Assembly: GCA_963751105.1 (NCBI GenBank)
Contig: CAVVTG010000002.1
Coordinates: 2,480,001-2,544,000 of the forward strand
Length of the DNA stretch: 64,000 bases
Direction: 5' to 3'
DNA from: JACVRW01 sp963751105
GTDB lineage: Bacteria; Actinomycetota; Thermoleophilia; Solirubrobacterales; Thermoleophilaceae
Below, piece after piece: positions 28,284-36,385 of the stretch. Position 1 is the stretch's first letter. Each line of letters opens with the position of its first letter. The position numbers and the translations under genes are program-made. The notes beneath the pieces are model-generated. The model did not search any database. It saw nothing but the letters and a program-made list of their open reading frames with translations, and had not been told where the DNA came from.

Positions 28284-29077
28284 GGCGCCACCGTAGCAGC
28301 GGCCACCGCGAGCGCATCGACCACCGGAGCCACGTCGTGCACACGGAAAATCGTGGCTCCTCGCTCGAGGGCGAGCACGTTGGTGGCGATGGTTCCGGGC
28401 AGTCGCTCGGCCTCCGGCCTGCCCCCGGCCAGCCGGCCGAGGAAGCTCTTGCGCGAGCTGCCGATCACCACCGGCCGGCCGATGGCCACGATCTCGTCCA
28501 GGCGGCGGATGAGCTCCAGGTTGTGCTCGACCGTCTTGCCGAAGCCGATGCCGGGATCGAGCCAGACGCGCTCCTCTGCTACGCCCTCGGCCACCGCGAA
28601 GGCCAGCCGCTCCTCGAGGAACGCCTTGACCTCGCCCACCACGTCGTCGTAGCGCGGATCGCGCTGCATGGTGCGGGGCTCGCCCAGCATGTGCATCAGG
28701 CAGCAGCCGGCGCCGCGCTCCGCCACCAGGCCGGCCAGATCGGGGGCGAAGCGAAAGGCCGACACGTCGTTGACCAGCTCAGCGCCTGCGTCGAGCGCGG
28801 CGCGCGCCACCTCGAGCTTGGTGGTGTCGATCGACACCCGCAGCCCCGCGGCCGCCAGGCGCTCGACGACGGGAGCCACGCGGGCGGTCTCCTCACCCGC
28901 GTCCACGGGCTCGGCGCCGGGCCGGGTGGACTCGCCGCCGACGTCGAGGATCGCGGCGCCCTCCCCCGCCAAACGCAGCCCGTGCTCCACGGCGGCGTCG
29001 GCGTCGAGGAACAGGCCGCCATCCGAGAACGAGTCGGGGGTCACGTTCACGATGCCCATCACGGCGAAGGGGCGCAT
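28280..29077 (-). CDS. folP: Dihydropteroate synthase
   Basis: 265 residues, TIM barrel, sulfonamide target, which joins p-aminobenzoate to dihydropterin pyrophosphate. Seen: MGIVNVTPDSFSDGG, DVGGESTRPGA, DTTKLEVARAAL, LVNDVSAF, DPGIGFGKTVEHN and SRKSFLG. ATG 29077 has a minus-strand hexamer GATACT 7 bases upstream, overlapping the divergent promoter of the HAD gene. Confidence 0.96.
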   Translation of the reverse strand: MRPFAVMGIVNVTPDSFSDGGLFLDADAAVEHGLRLAGEGAAILDVGGESTRPGAEPVDAGEETARVAPVVERLAAAGLRVSIDTTKLEVARAALDAGAELVNDVSAFRFAPDLAGLVAERGAGCCLMHMLGEPRTMQRDPRYDDVVGEVKAFLEERLAFAVAEGVAEERVWLDPGIGFGKTVEHNLELIRRLDEIVAIGRPVVIGSSRKSFLGRLAGGRPEAERLPGTIATNVLALERGATIFRVHDVAPVVDALAVAAATVAP

Positions 29078-29100
29078 CGGCGGAAGTATCGTGCCCCGCC
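29078..29100. promoter_or_regulatory. Divergent promoter with overlapping -10 hexamers (folP / HAD)
   Basis: The 23-base gap holds AGTATCGT at 29085-29092: plus-strand -10 TATCGT ends 8 bases before GTG 29101, and minus-strand -10 GATACT ends 7 bases before ATG 29077. Neither gene has a Shine-Dalgarno; both should be leaderless. Confidence 0.55.
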
Positions 29101-29760
29101 GTGCCCTTCTCCTTCGAAGCCGTGATCTTCGACAACGACGGCCTCCTGCTCGACACCGAGATGGCCTGGACGCGGGCCGAGGAGGATCTGTTCGAGCGCT
29201 ACGGCCGGGAGTTCACGATGGAGCACAAGCGCTCTCTGCTGGGCAACGCCAAGTCCGTGGCCGAGTCGAAGCTCGAGGCGATGCTGGGGCTGCCCGGAGA
29301 GGGCCGGCGGCTGCTGGACGAGCTGGAGGAGCTGGTGATGGAGGAAGCGCTGGCCGGAGTGCCGCCGCGACCCGGGGCGGTGGAGCTTCTCGAGTCGGCT
29401 GTGCGGGCCGGGCTGCCGGTGGGGCTGGCCTCAAACTCCTCGCGGGCGTTCGTCGAGCGCACCATCGGCGTGTCCGGCATCGATCTGACGAGCTTCGGCG
29501 TGCTGGTGACCTCCGACGAGGTCGAGCACCCCAAGCCGGCGCCCGACCTGTACCTGGCGGCCTGCTCCGCGCTGAAGGTCGATCCCGCCCGCTCGGCGGC
29601 GCTCGAGGACTCGCAGCCGGGCATCAGCTCCGCCCGGGCCGCCGGGCTGTTCGTGATCGGGGTGCCCTACTTCGAGGACCAGACGCTCGAAGGCGCCTCG
29701 CTCCTGGTTTCTTCCCTGGCCGACCCGAGCGTGGCCGAGGCGCTCGGTTTGGGCGCGTGA
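29101..29760 (+). CDS. HAD-superfamily phosphatase (beta-phosphoglucomutase/Gph-like)
   Basis: 219 residues. Motif I FDNDGLLLDTE (nucleophile Asp11 and acid Asp13), a helical cap (about 20-80), motif II LASNSS, Lys in HPKPAPDLY and motif III ALEDSQPGISSARAAG. Substrate not predictable; relatives act on sugar phosphates or phosphoglycolate. GTG 29101 gives the standard short N-terminus PFSFEAVIFDNDG. Confidence 0.9.
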   Translation: MPFSFEAVIFDNDGLLLDTEMAWTRAEEDLFERYGREFTMEHKRSLLGNAKSVAESKLEAMLGLPGEGRRLLDELEELVMEEALAGVPPRPGAVELLESAVRAGLPVGLASNSSRAFVERTIGVSGIDLTSFGVLVTSDEVEHPKPAPDLYLAACSALKVDPARSAALEDSQPGISSARAAGLFVIGVPYFEDQTLEGASLLVSSLADPSVAEALGLGA

Positions 29761-29792
29761 TCTCTGGGCGCCGAATGCGCGGCCCCGAGGCG

Positions 29793-29806
29793 TAGGCTCG
29801 GTGTCC
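29793..29806 (+). promoter_or_regulatory. Probable leaderless promoter (-10 TAGGCT)
   Basis: TAGGCT 29793-29798, 8 bases before ATG 29807. Same hexamer and near-same spacing as at 11864. Confidence 0.5.
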
Positions 29807-30925
29807 ATGACGAGCGTCGTCGAGGCCGCCGCGACCGTCGCTCCGATCGCGGCCGCGAATGCGGACCGAAGCGAGCGCGCCCGGCAGCTCGAGCCCGAGG
29901 TGGTGGCGGCGCTGCGCGAGGCGGATCTCTTTCGCCTGTGCGTGCCGGCCGGACTCGGCGGCATGCAGGCGTCGCCGCGCGAGCTGGTCGAGGCCGTGGA
30001 GACGCTCGCCCGCAGCGACGCCAGCGTGGCCTGGGTGCTGGCCGTGACGGCCACGAGCGGCCTGCTGGCGGCCTACCTCGACGAGAGCACGGCCGCCGAG
30101 GTCTACGGTAACCCCGGAGTGGCGGTGGGGGGCGTGTTCGCCCCGCGCGGGCAGGCGGTGCCGGACGGCGACGCGCTGAAGGTGAGCGGCCGCTGGACCT
30201 TCGCCAGCGGGTCCACGTTCTGCGACTGGCTGCTCGGCGGCTGCACGATCGAAGACCAGCAGCCGCGGCTCGTCCTGTTCCCGCGCGACGGCGTGGAGGT
30301 TCACGACACCTGGACCGTCTCCGGCCTGCGGGCCACCGGCAGTCACGACTTCAGCGTCGACGGCGTACGGGTTCCCGCCGGCCGCGCCGCCGGCGTGGTG
30401 GGCACGCCCCCTCGCGACGACGGTCCGCTGTACGCCTTCCCTCTCTTCGGCCTGCTCGCGCTGGCCATCGCAGGCGTGTCGCTAGGCATCGCCCGCGGAG
30501 CCCTCACCGACGTGATGGCGTTCGCCGCCGCCAAGCGGCCCGAGGGCAGCGCGCGGCTGCTCGGCGAACGCGCGACCGTGCAGGCCGAGATCGCACGCGC
30601 CGAGGCCGGCCTGCGTGCGGCCCGGGCACTGCTCATGGACGAGATCGACCAGGCCTGGGAGCTGGCCCGCGGCGGTGGGGAGGTCAGCGTGGACACCCGG
30701 ATGTCGCTGCGGCTGGCGGCCACGCACGCCACGCGCGCATCACGTGACGTGGTGGACCGTGCCTGGGACGTGGCCGGCGGATCGTCGCTGTACGAGAGCG
30801 GGCCCTTCGCCCGCCGCTTTCGCGACGCTCACGCCGCGAGCCAGCACATGCTGGTGGCGCCGGCCAGCTGGGAGCTCACGGGGCGCCTGTTGCTCGGTGT
30901 GCCCACGGACACCGGTCAGCTCTAG
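29807..30925 (+). CDS. Acyl-CoA dehydrogenase-like flavoprotein
   Basis: 372 residues with the acyl-CoA dehydrogenase fold: helical N-terminal domain (about 1-110), beta middle domain with SGRWTFASGSTFCDWLLGG (flavin contact region) and a C-terminal four-helix bundle (from about 215). It lacks the classical catalytic Glu context and resembles the flavin-dependent monooxygenase/desulfurization subgroup (HpaB/DszC/NcnH-like), which uses reduced flavin from a partner reductase. That subgroup call is inferred. ATG 29807 is preferred to GTG 29801. The LysR regulator at 30944 is convergent. Confidence 0.8.
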   Translation: MTSVVEAAATVAPIAAANADRSERARQLEPEVVAALREADLFRLCVPAGLGGMQASPRELVEAVETLARSDASVAWVLAVTATSGLLAAYLDESTAAEVYGNPGVAVGGVFAPRGQAVPDGDALKVSGRWTFASGSTFCDWLLGGCTIEDQQPRLVLFPRDGVEVHDTWTVSGLRATGSHDFSVDGVRVPAGRAAGVVGTPPRDDGPLYAFPLFGLLALAIAGVSLGIARGALTDVMAFAAAKRPEGSARLLGERATVQAEIARAEAGLRAARALLMDEIDQAWELARGGGEVSVDTRMSLRLAATHATRASRDVVDRAWDVAGGSSLYESGPFARRFRDAHAASQHMLVAPASWELTGRLLLGVPTDTGQL

Positions 30926-30943
30926 CGCGCCTTCCTTGGCTCG

Positions 30944-31852
30944 CTACGCCGTCGCCCGTTCGCTCAGCTCGCCCTCGGCGGCCATGGCCTGGGCCAGCCG
31001 CGCGAACTCCGCAGCGGCCGGCCGCCGGGCCTGGGCCGCCACCAGCTCGAGCTCGAACGAAGGAGGGCGATCGAGGGCGACCAGCCGCACTCCGCGGACG
31101 CTCGACACCGCCGCGCAGCGAGCGGTGAGGCCGACGGCGGCGCCCGAGCGCACGGCGGTCTCCCAGGCCATCGGACCATGCGGATCGGGCACCGTTCGGG
31201 GCTCGAAGCCGGCCGACCGGCAGAGCTCGACCACGGCGCGGTTGTAGCCGGGCCCGTCGCGCGCGTCGACGAGCGCCAGCTGCTGCGTGCGCAGGTCGGT
31301 CAACGGCATCGAGGCACGCGCCGCGAACGGATGCGAGTCCGCCACCGCGACCACCGCCGGGATGCCGAGAAGAGGCTCGTGGACGAGCCCGCGATCGGGC
31401 TCGGGACAGAAGCCGATCACCAGGTCGAGCTCGCCGCGCGACAGCGCCCGCACGAGGGCTCCCGACGAGTCCTGACGGGCCCGCACCCTCACCGCGGGGC
31501 GGCGCCGTGCGTGCTGGGCCAGGATCGCCTGGGCGACGTAGTGCACCCCGGGCGAGACTCCGAGCCGCAGCTCACCCCGCTCGCCGCGCGACCAGGTCCG
31601 GGCCAGCTCGTCCACGGCCTCGGCCGCCGCCACGGCCGCCCGGGCGTCCACGAGCAGCTCTGCCCCCGGCTCGGTGAGCGCCACGTGTTTACGCGAGCGC
31701 TCGAACAGCTCCACCCCGAGCTGGAGCTCGAGCCTCTTGATCTGCTGGCTCAGGGCCGGTTGCGCGACGCCGAGCCGCTCGCTCGCGCGGCCGAAGTGAA
31801 GCTCGTCGGCGAGCGTGGTGAAGGACCGCAGCAGGCGCGGGTCCGGTCTCAT
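30944..31852 (-). CDS. LysR-family transcriptional regulator
   Basis: 302 residues. N-terminal winged helix (about 4-63) with ADELHFGRASERLGVAQPALSQQIKRLE, then a PBP2-like effector domain. Wording of the helix-turn-helix and LxFxRxxxxVxLTxxG is standard. Divergent from the lipoprotein at 31925, convergent with the flavoprotein; either may be its target. TAAGCT lies 6 bases before ATG 31852, so the mRNA is probably leaderless. Confidence 0.93.
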   Translation of the reverse strand: MRPDPRLLRSFTTLADELHFGRASERLGVAQPALSQQIKRLELQLGVELFERSRKHVALTEPGAELLVDARAAVAAAEAVDELARTWSRGERGELRLGVSPGVHYVAQAILAQHARRRPAVRVRARQDSSGALVRALSRGELDLVIGFCPEPDRGLVHEPLLGIPAVVAVADSHPFAARASMPLTDLRTQQLALVDARDGPGYNRAVVELCRSAGFEPRTVPDPHGPMAWETAVRSGAAVGLTARCAAVSSVRGVRLVALDRPPSFELELVAAQARRPAAAEFARLAQAMAAEGELSERATA

Positions 31853-31924
31853 GCACGTAGCTTATTAGCGCAGGTCCGTCCGTATTTCGCGCGTGGGCGG
31901 GCTCGCTCTACCCTGGCCCGTCCA
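31853..31924. promoter_or_regulatory. Divergent promoter region, LysR / lipoprotein
   Basis: Minus-strand TAAGCT (31859-31864) is 6 bases from the LysR ATG; plus-strand TACCCT (31909-31914) is 10 bases from TTG 31925. Confidence 0.45.
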
Positions 31925-32578
31925 TTGCGGACCCTTCTCCGGCACACCCTCGTACTGATCACGCTTGCGCTCGCGGCGGCCGCCGGCTGCGGCGGCGAGG
32001 ACGAGGACGAGAGCCCAGCCTCCGCCGCGCCCGCCGCGCGGTCCGAGAGCTCCGAGGGCGGCACTCCCGCCCCGCCTCCGGACGCGGGCACGCAAACCGG
32101 CCACGCGGGCGACCGGCCGGAAAGGGTCGAGGTGCCTGAGTCCGACGAGAGCCCACCCGAGGCGACCGTCCTGCTCAGGTCGGCCGGCGGACGGACGCTC
32201 GCGCGCATCGCCGGCCGCGGGGAAGGCGAGGAAGGCGCAGTGACCCTCAGCGCGCCGGAGCTGCGCGGCACCACGGTGGGGACCGACCACGACGGCGGCG
32301 TGGCCCGGGTGAGGGTGTCCATCCGCGAGGAGATCCGCTGCGGCTCGGGAATCCGCCTGCGGACGCGCTACTTCCCGCCGCCCCAGGTCGAGCGCATCCG
32401 CTCGACACCCGGTGCGCTGCTGCCCACCAGGAAGACCCGGTCCGTGCCGATCGAGCTCAGCCTCGCCCGCTGCCGGGAGACGCCGGAGCAGATTCGCGGC
32501 GAGCTGTGGGGAGAGGCGATCAACGGCTCCGGTCTCGAGGCGGTCACCTCGCACATTCCCTTCACCTGGTCGCCCTGA
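31925..32578 (+). CDS. Predicted lipoprotein, unknown function
   Basis: 217 residues. TTG start gives RTLLRHTLVLITLALAAAAGC, a signal peptide with Cys at about residue 22, followed by a long acidic/Pro/Ser-rich linker (about 23-75) and a beta-rich domain with two Cys (EIRCGSGIR and LARCRETPE) that may form a disulfide. No catalytic motif. Alternative in-frame starts further upstream overlap the LysR gene antisense and are rejected. Export is predicted. Confidence 0.65.
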   Translation: MRTLLRHTLVLITLALAAAAGCGGEDEDESPASAAPAARSESSEGGTPAPPPDAGTQTGHAGDRPERVEVPESDESPPEATVLLRSAGGRTLARIAGRGEGEEGAVTLSAPELRGTTVGTDHDGGVARVRVSIREEIRCGSGIRLRTRYFPPPQVERIRSTPGALLPTRKTRSVPIELSLARCRETPEQIRGELWGEAINGSGLEAVTSHIPFTWSP

Positions 32579-32596
32579 GCCGTCGTCAGGCCAGAC

Positions 32597-32989
32597 TCAG
32601 TCGGCCCAGAAGCCCTCGACCATCTCGGCGTCCTTGTTGTCGGTGTTGGGCGCCCCGAAGGCCAGCAGCTCGGCGCCCTCCGGCCCGGCCTCCATGCCCC
32701 GGGCCACCGATCCGGGGACGCGCAGGGCATCGAGCTCGCGGAGCTCAACCGTCTCGTCCTCGAGCGTGAAGCGAGCGCTGCCGCTGAGCACGACGTAGAC
32801 CTCCTCCTGCTCGCTGTGGCGGTGGCCGAACGGCAGGCGGAAGTCCGGGCTCATCCGGTAGTAGCTGATGCCGCCCTTCTCCATCCCGAGCGGGTTGCGC
32901 GCGAAGCGTGACTCGATGCCCTCCAACCCGTGCTTGGGGGCCAGGTCCTCTACGTCCTGCTTGAGATTCAGATGAGTGAAGTCGGCCAT
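32597..32989 (-). CDS. Cupin-domain protein
   Basis: 130 residues, single cupin barrel. Metal-binding motif 1 PFGHRHSEQEEVYVVLSG provides His-x-His and Glu; motif 2 is degenerate (RVPGSVARGMEAGPEG), lacking the usual His. The protein may therefore bind metal weakly or bind ligand only. ATG 32989 has GAGGAGG at 6-7 bases. A TACAAT hexamer on the minus strand (33048-33053) could be the -10 of a leadered transcript. Function unknown. Confidence 0.85.
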   Translation of the reverse strand: MADFTHLNLKQDVEDLAPKHGLEGIESRFARNPLGMEKGGISYYRMSPDFRLPFGHRHSEQEEVYVVLSGSARFTLEDETVELRELDALRVPGSVARGMEAGPEGAELLAFGAPNTDNKDAEMVEGFWAD

Positions 32990-33084
32990 GGTGGTGCCTC
33001 CTCGATCGGCTGTCGAGCGCACGTTATTGGCCTCCCGGGGCGGCCGTATTGTAAGAACGCGACCGTGGGACGCACGCCGGCGGA

Positions 33085-33456
33085 CTACGCCGCCGAGTCC
33101 GGCCAGCCCAGCTCGGCCTGAATGCGCTTGGGCAGCCCGTCGACGACCAGGTCGTAGGAGTCCTCGACCATGTCGATCACCATCCGGTCGGGCAACGAGC
33201 CGTCCAGTGTCACCGTGTTCCAGTGCCGCTTGTTGAGGTGGTAGCCGCCCCGAATGCAGCCGTGCGCGGCGCGCAGCTCCTGAGCAAGGCCGGGCTCGCA
33301 CTTGAGGCTGATCTCGAGCGGCTTGCCGGCCAGGCTGGAGAGGGCGAACACCTTGCCCCGCACCTTGAACACCGACAGCCCCTCCCTGAAGGGAAACTCC
33401 TCGCCGGCACCCGGGAAGCTCAGGCAGTGGGAGCGAAGGCGGGCCGCGCTCAGCAC
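33085..33456 (-). CDS. MmcQ/YjbR-family DNA-binding-fold protein
   Basis: 123 residues. Matches the YjbR fold: LSFPGAGEEFPFREGLSVFKVRGKVFALSSL, KCEPGLAQELR, and HLNKRHWNTVTLDGSLPDRMVIDMVEDSYDLVVDGLPK. The family has a CyaY-like/double-wing fold and is loosely linked to DNA binding; its molecular role is unestablished. GTG 33456 follows TAGCAT by 7 bases (leaderless). Divergent from the arginase-like gene. Confidence 0.88.
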   Translation of the reverse strand: MLSAARLRSHCLSFPGAGEEFPFREGLSVFKVRGKVFALSSLAGKPLEISLKCEPGLAQELRAAHGCIRGGYHLNKRHWNTVTLDGSLPDRMVIDMVEDSYDLVVDGLPKRIQAELGWPDSAA

Positions 33457-33495
33457 GAGGCAGATGCTATTGCCCGGCGCTACCGTGCGGAGGCC
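33457..33495. promoter_or_regulatory. Divergent promoter region, YjbR / arginase-like
   Basis: Minus-strand TAGCAT (33464-33469), 7 bases from GTG 33456; plus-strand TACCGT (33481-33486), 9 bases from GTG 33496, with GGAGG also present in that 9-base gap. Confidence 0.5.
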
Positions 33496-34350
33496 GTGAG
33501 CACGTTCCGGATCATCGTCATGCCGTACGAGCTCGGACGGCTTCGTGACGGCGTTGGCCGCGGACCCGAGCGCCTGCTGGAGCTGGGCGCCGAGGACGCG
33601 CTGGGCGCCGCCGGCGCGGAAGTCGGCACGGACGTTCTCGAGTTCACCGGCCGCTACTCGAGCGAGGTGAACACGAGCTTCGACCTGATCGCCCAGATGT
33701 CGGACCGGGTGGCTGCCGCGCGCGCCGCGGACGAGTTCCCCGTTGTGCTCTCCGGCAGCTGCTTCGCCGCGGTGGGGGTCATGGCCGGGCTCGAGGAGGC
33801 CTCGCCGGGAGTGGTCTGGTTCGACGCGCACGGCGACTTCAACACCCCCGATTCGACGGTCTTCGGCTACTTCGACGGGATGGGCACGGCGATCCTCACC
33901 GGCGAGGCCTGGCCCTCGATGCGGGCCTCCGTCCCCGGCGCGGGCCCGATCTCGCAGGACGCCCTGGTGCTTGCCGGTGCTCGCGACTTCGACGAGGGCG
34001 AGGAGAGGCGACTCCGCGAATCGCGGATCGTCCACCTGGCGCCCGCGCAGCTCGATGACGGCGCCGCTCTCGTGGAGGCGGTGGAGGCGATCGGCCCGTC
34101 CGGCCTCTACCTGCACGTCGACCTGGATGTGCTCGACCCCGAGGACGGCCGGGCCAACATCTACAGCTCGCCCGGCGGCGTGCGGGCCAAGCGGCTCGAG
34201 GCGCTCGTCGGCGAGCTGCTCGACCGCTTCCCCGTCAGAGCGATGTCGCTGACGGCCTACGACCCGGAGGCCGACAGCGAGGGCAAGGTGCCACGGGTGG
34301 CGATGCGTCTTCTGCGTCGCCTGGCCGAGTCCCGTTCCAGCGCGCGGTGA
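33496..34350 (+). CDS. Arginase/agmatinase-family protein with altered metal site
   Basis: 284 residues. Ureohydrolase fold with the metal motifs VWFDAHGDFNTPD and LHVDLDVLDPE intact. The first motif, normally GGDHS, reads LSGSCFAAVG, so Cys replaces the metal-ligand His. A Cys-type variant is known in some actinobacterial arginase-family proteins, so this is more likely a different specificity than a dead enzyme. Substrate unknown; guanidino compounds likely. GTG 33496. Overlaps the GNAT gene by 4 bases (GTGA). Confidence 0.87.
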   Translation: MSTFRIIVMPYELGRLRDGVGRGPERLLELGAEDALGAAGAEVGTDVLEFTGRYSSEVNTSFDLIAQMSDRVAAARAADEFPVVLSGSCFAAVGVMAGLEEASPGVVWFDAHGDFNTPDSTVFGYFDGMGTAILTGEAWPSMRASVPGAGPISQDALVLAGARDFDEGEERRLRESRIVHLAPAQLDDGAALVEAVEAIGPSGLYLHVDLDVLDPEDGRANIYSSPGGVRAKRLEALVGELLDRFPVRAMSLTAYDPEADSEGKVPRVAMRLLRRLAESRSSAR

Positions 34351-35051
34351 ACGTGGCGGGACCACTGGGCGCGGAGGTCGACTGGACGCCGGCCAGGCCA
34401 CCGTCGCGCGGACCCCTGCGGGGCACGCACGTCCTGCTCCGGCCCGTCGACGCCGCCGCGGACGCCGAGCCGCTGCACGCCGCCTCGCACCCCCCGCAGG
34501 GGGACCTCGCGATCTGGACCTACCTTCCCTACGGCCCGTACGGGAGTCCCGGCGAGCTGCGCGAGTTGCTCGACTGGGCCGAGAGCTCGGAGGACCCGCT
34601 CTTCTACACGCTGGCGCCCCTGCCGGACGAGCGTCCGGCAGGCCTGGCCTCCTACCTGCGAATCACACCCGAGTTCGGCGTCATCGAGATCGGCCACATC
34701 TGGTTCGGAACGCACCTGCAGCGCACGACGGCCGCGACCGAGGCCATCTACCTGCTGGCGCGCCACGCATTCGACGAGCTCGGCTATCGCCGCCTCGAGT
34801 GGAAGTGCAACGCGCTGAACGCCGCCTCCCGCCGAGCCGCCGACCGCTTCGGCTTCAGCTTCGAAGGCGTCTTCCGCAACCACATGATCGTCAAGGGGCG
34901 CAACCGCGACACAGCCTGGTACGCGATCACCGGCGAGGACTGGCCGGCGATCCGGGCCGGCTACGAAGCCTGGCTGGCGCCGGAGAACTTCGGAGCGGAC
35001 GGCCGTCAGCGGAGTTCGCTGGACGACCGGATGGCCGAAGCTAGGCTGTAG
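34347..35051 (+). CDS. GNAT acetyltransferase, RimJ/RimL-like
   Basis: 234 residues. Begins with GPLRGTHVLLRPVDAAADAEPLHAA, as in RimJ/RimL proteins. GVIEIGHIWFGTHLQRTTAATEA forms the acetyl-CoA-binding strand and loop; YRRLEWKCNALNAASRRAADRFGF and FEGVFRNHMIVKGRNRDTAWYAI complete the fold. Acts on an amino group of a protein or small molecule; target unknown. GTG 34347 overlaps the arginase-like stop, so the two are an operon. Its stop lies 11 bases inside the convergent VWA remnant. Confidence 0.9.
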   Translation: MNVAGPLGAEVDWTPARPPSRGPLRGTHVLLRPVDAAADAEPLHAASHPPQGDLAIWTYLPYGPYGSPGELRELLDWAESSEDPLFYTLAPLPDERPAGLASYLRITPEFGVIEIGHIWFGTHLQRTTAATEAIYLLARHAFDELGYRRLEWKCNALNAASRRAADRFGFSFEGVFRNHMIVKGRNRDTAWYAITGEDWPAIRAGYEAWLAPENFGADGRQRSSLDDRMAEARL

Positions 35052-35262
35052 AAGCCCCGACCAAGCCCTCCGCCACCGCCCCCAGCTCGGCCACGTTGCG
35101 CACCACCTCCACGCGATCGCAGATCGAGCCGTAGAGCGGCATGTCGCAGCCGCCGAGGGTCCAGCTCCAGCGCGGCTCCGGGGTGATCCAGACCAGCTGA
35201 CGCGCATGACGGGCGATCTCCTCGAGAGCCGCCCCTCCCGGGGGGCGTCCGGTGTTGCGGCC
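35041..35262 (-). pseudogene. C-terminal remnant of a VWA (CoxE-like) protein
   Basis: About 70 codons on the minus strand without a start codon encode ALEEIARHARQLVWITPEP, WSWTLGGCDMPLYGS and ICDRVEVVRNVAEL, then TAG at 35041-35043. This matches the C-terminal end of CoxE-like VWA-domain proteins, which work with a MoxR AAA ATPase. The VWA core and N-terminus are missing: upstream sequence is the PadR promoter and gene on the other strand. It is best read as a truncated gene left after a deletion or rearrangement. Confidence 0.7.
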
Positions 35263-35293
35263 GTGCGCACTCGCATCTCGCGCGCTCGTCCGG

Positions 35294-35306
35294 TACTGTG
35301 CGACGC
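35294..35306 (+). promoter_or_regulatory. padR promoter (-10 TACTGT)
   Basis: TACTGT at 35294-35299 is 7 bases before ATG 35307, within a GGTAC...GGTACC symmetric patch (35292-35314) that could be a self-operator. Confidence 0.4.
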
Positions 35307-35654
35307 ATGGTACCTGGTCAAGACAGGGTGTTGACCCAGATGCGGCGAGGGACGCTCGAGTACTGCGTCCTCGCCCTGCTGCGAGAAGGGGAGCGTTACG
35401 GCTTCGACCTGGTGAAGGCCCTGAGCGCCGCCGACGGCATGGTCACCAGCGAGGGGACGATCTATCCCCTGCTCAGCCGCCTGCGCAAGGACGGTCTGGT
35501 GACGAGCTCGTGGGCCGAGTCCCCGGCCGGGCCGCCGCGGCGCTATTACCGCCTGACCGAAGACGGCACGAACGCGCTGGGTGCCTTCGTACCGGAGTGG
35601 CATCGCTTCCGAGATTCCGTTGACCGCTTTCTCGAAGGAGGATCGCGACGATGA
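35307..35654 (+). CDS. PadR-family transcriptional regulator
   Basis: 115 residues from ATG 35307. Winged helix with RRGTLEYCVLALLREGERYGFDLVKAL, VTSEGTIYPLLSRLRKDGLV and PPRRYYRLTEDG, all typical of PadR. Alternative starts are GTG 35298 and GTG 35328; the last matches the usual family N-terminus best. It overlaps the membrane-protein gene by 4 bases (ATGA). PadR paired with a HAAS-domain membrane protein is a known arrangement in which the regulator controls its membrane partner. Confidence 0.93.
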   Translation: MVPGQDRVLTQMRRGTLEYCVLALLREGERYGFDLVKALSAADGMVTSEGTIYPLLSRLRKDGLVTSSWAESPAGPPRRYYRLTEDGTNALGAFVPEWHRFRDSVDRFLEGGSRR

Positions 35655-36211
35655 ACGCAACCCGTCCCCGTCTGGTGGACGACTACCTCAGAGAGCTCGA
35701 CCGGTCTCTGGCCGCGCTTCCGCCGGCCCGTCGAAAGGAGATCGTCGCCGACATCGAGGAGCACATAGACGATCAGCTCGCCGAGCTCGGCTCGGCGCCG
35801 AGCGAGTCCGAGATGCGCAATCTTCTCGACCGCGTCGGTGAGCCCCATGAGCTGGCCGCGGATGCTCGCGACCGCTTCGACATCAGCCCCCCGCAACCGA
35901 GGTGGCCCGACTACGTGGCGCTGGTGCTGCTCCCGATCGGCGGGCTGCTGATCCCGGTGCTCGGGTGGCTGGCGGGCGTGGCGTTCCTGTGGTCCTCGAA
36001 GGTCTGGAGCGACCGCGACAAGCTGCTCGGCACCCTGATCGTGCCGGGCGGGCTGCTGCTGCCGGCCTTCCTGTCGCTGGAATTGATCCAACCGTCCAAC
36101 AGCGATCCGCTGCCCGCGGTTGTGGTGCTGCTCTTCATCGTTGGCGTGCTGGGCCCGCTCGTCATGGTCGTGTACCTGGCCCGGAAGCTCTCACAGGCTC
36201 GGCCCGGCTGA
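35651..36211 (+). CDS. HAAS-domain (DUF1700-like) membrane protein
   Basis: 186 residues. The N-terminal HAAS helical domain (RLVDDYLRELDRSLAALPPARRKEIVADIEEHIDDQLAELG) is followed by three transmembrane segments near 88-110, 125-145 and 153-175. Proteins of this type are partners of PadR regulators; function unresolved, perhaps membrane-stress sensing. Translationally coupled to padR. Its last 21 bases overlap the convergent small membrane-protein gene. Confidence 0.85.
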   Translation: MNATRPRLVDDYLRELDRSLAALPPARRKEIVADIEEHIDDQLAELGSAPSESEMRNLLDRVGEPHELAADARDRFDISPPQPRWPDYVALVLLPIGGLLIPVLGWLAGVAFLWSSKVWSDRDKLLGTLIVPGGLLLPAFLSLELIQPSNSDPLPAVVVLLFIVGVLGPLVMVVYLARKLSQARPG

Positions 36212-36385
36212 CAGGCCGCGCCGATCCTCGGGGTCCTCCACCTCGGCGAGCCGCTCGTGGAGCCGATCGCGGAGCTCGTCGGCGTCGAGGTCGGACTGGG
36301 CCCGGCGGCGCCGGGCCACCACTGCGCCGGTGGCGGCCACGCCCGCCAGTCCCGCCACTCCGATCAGCTTCCAGGGGACGCGCAC
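36191..36385 (-). CDS. Small single-pass membrane protein
   Basis: 64 residues. One hydrophobic segment near the N-terminus (WKLIGVAGLAGVAATGAVVA), then RRRR and a charged helical tail (LDADELRDRLHERLAEVED). GTG 36385 with TAACCT 7 bases upstream. Topology: N-out, C-in by the positive-inside rule. No family recognised. Confidence 0.6.
   Translation of the reverse strand: MRVPWKLIGVAGLAGVAATGAVVARRRRAQSDLDADELRDRLHERLAEVEDPEDRRGLSAGPSL

Noticed and set aside
31178..31924. Longer version of the 31925 lipoprotein starting at 31178
   Set aside because: The extension is antisense to the LysR gene and would bury the signal peptide.
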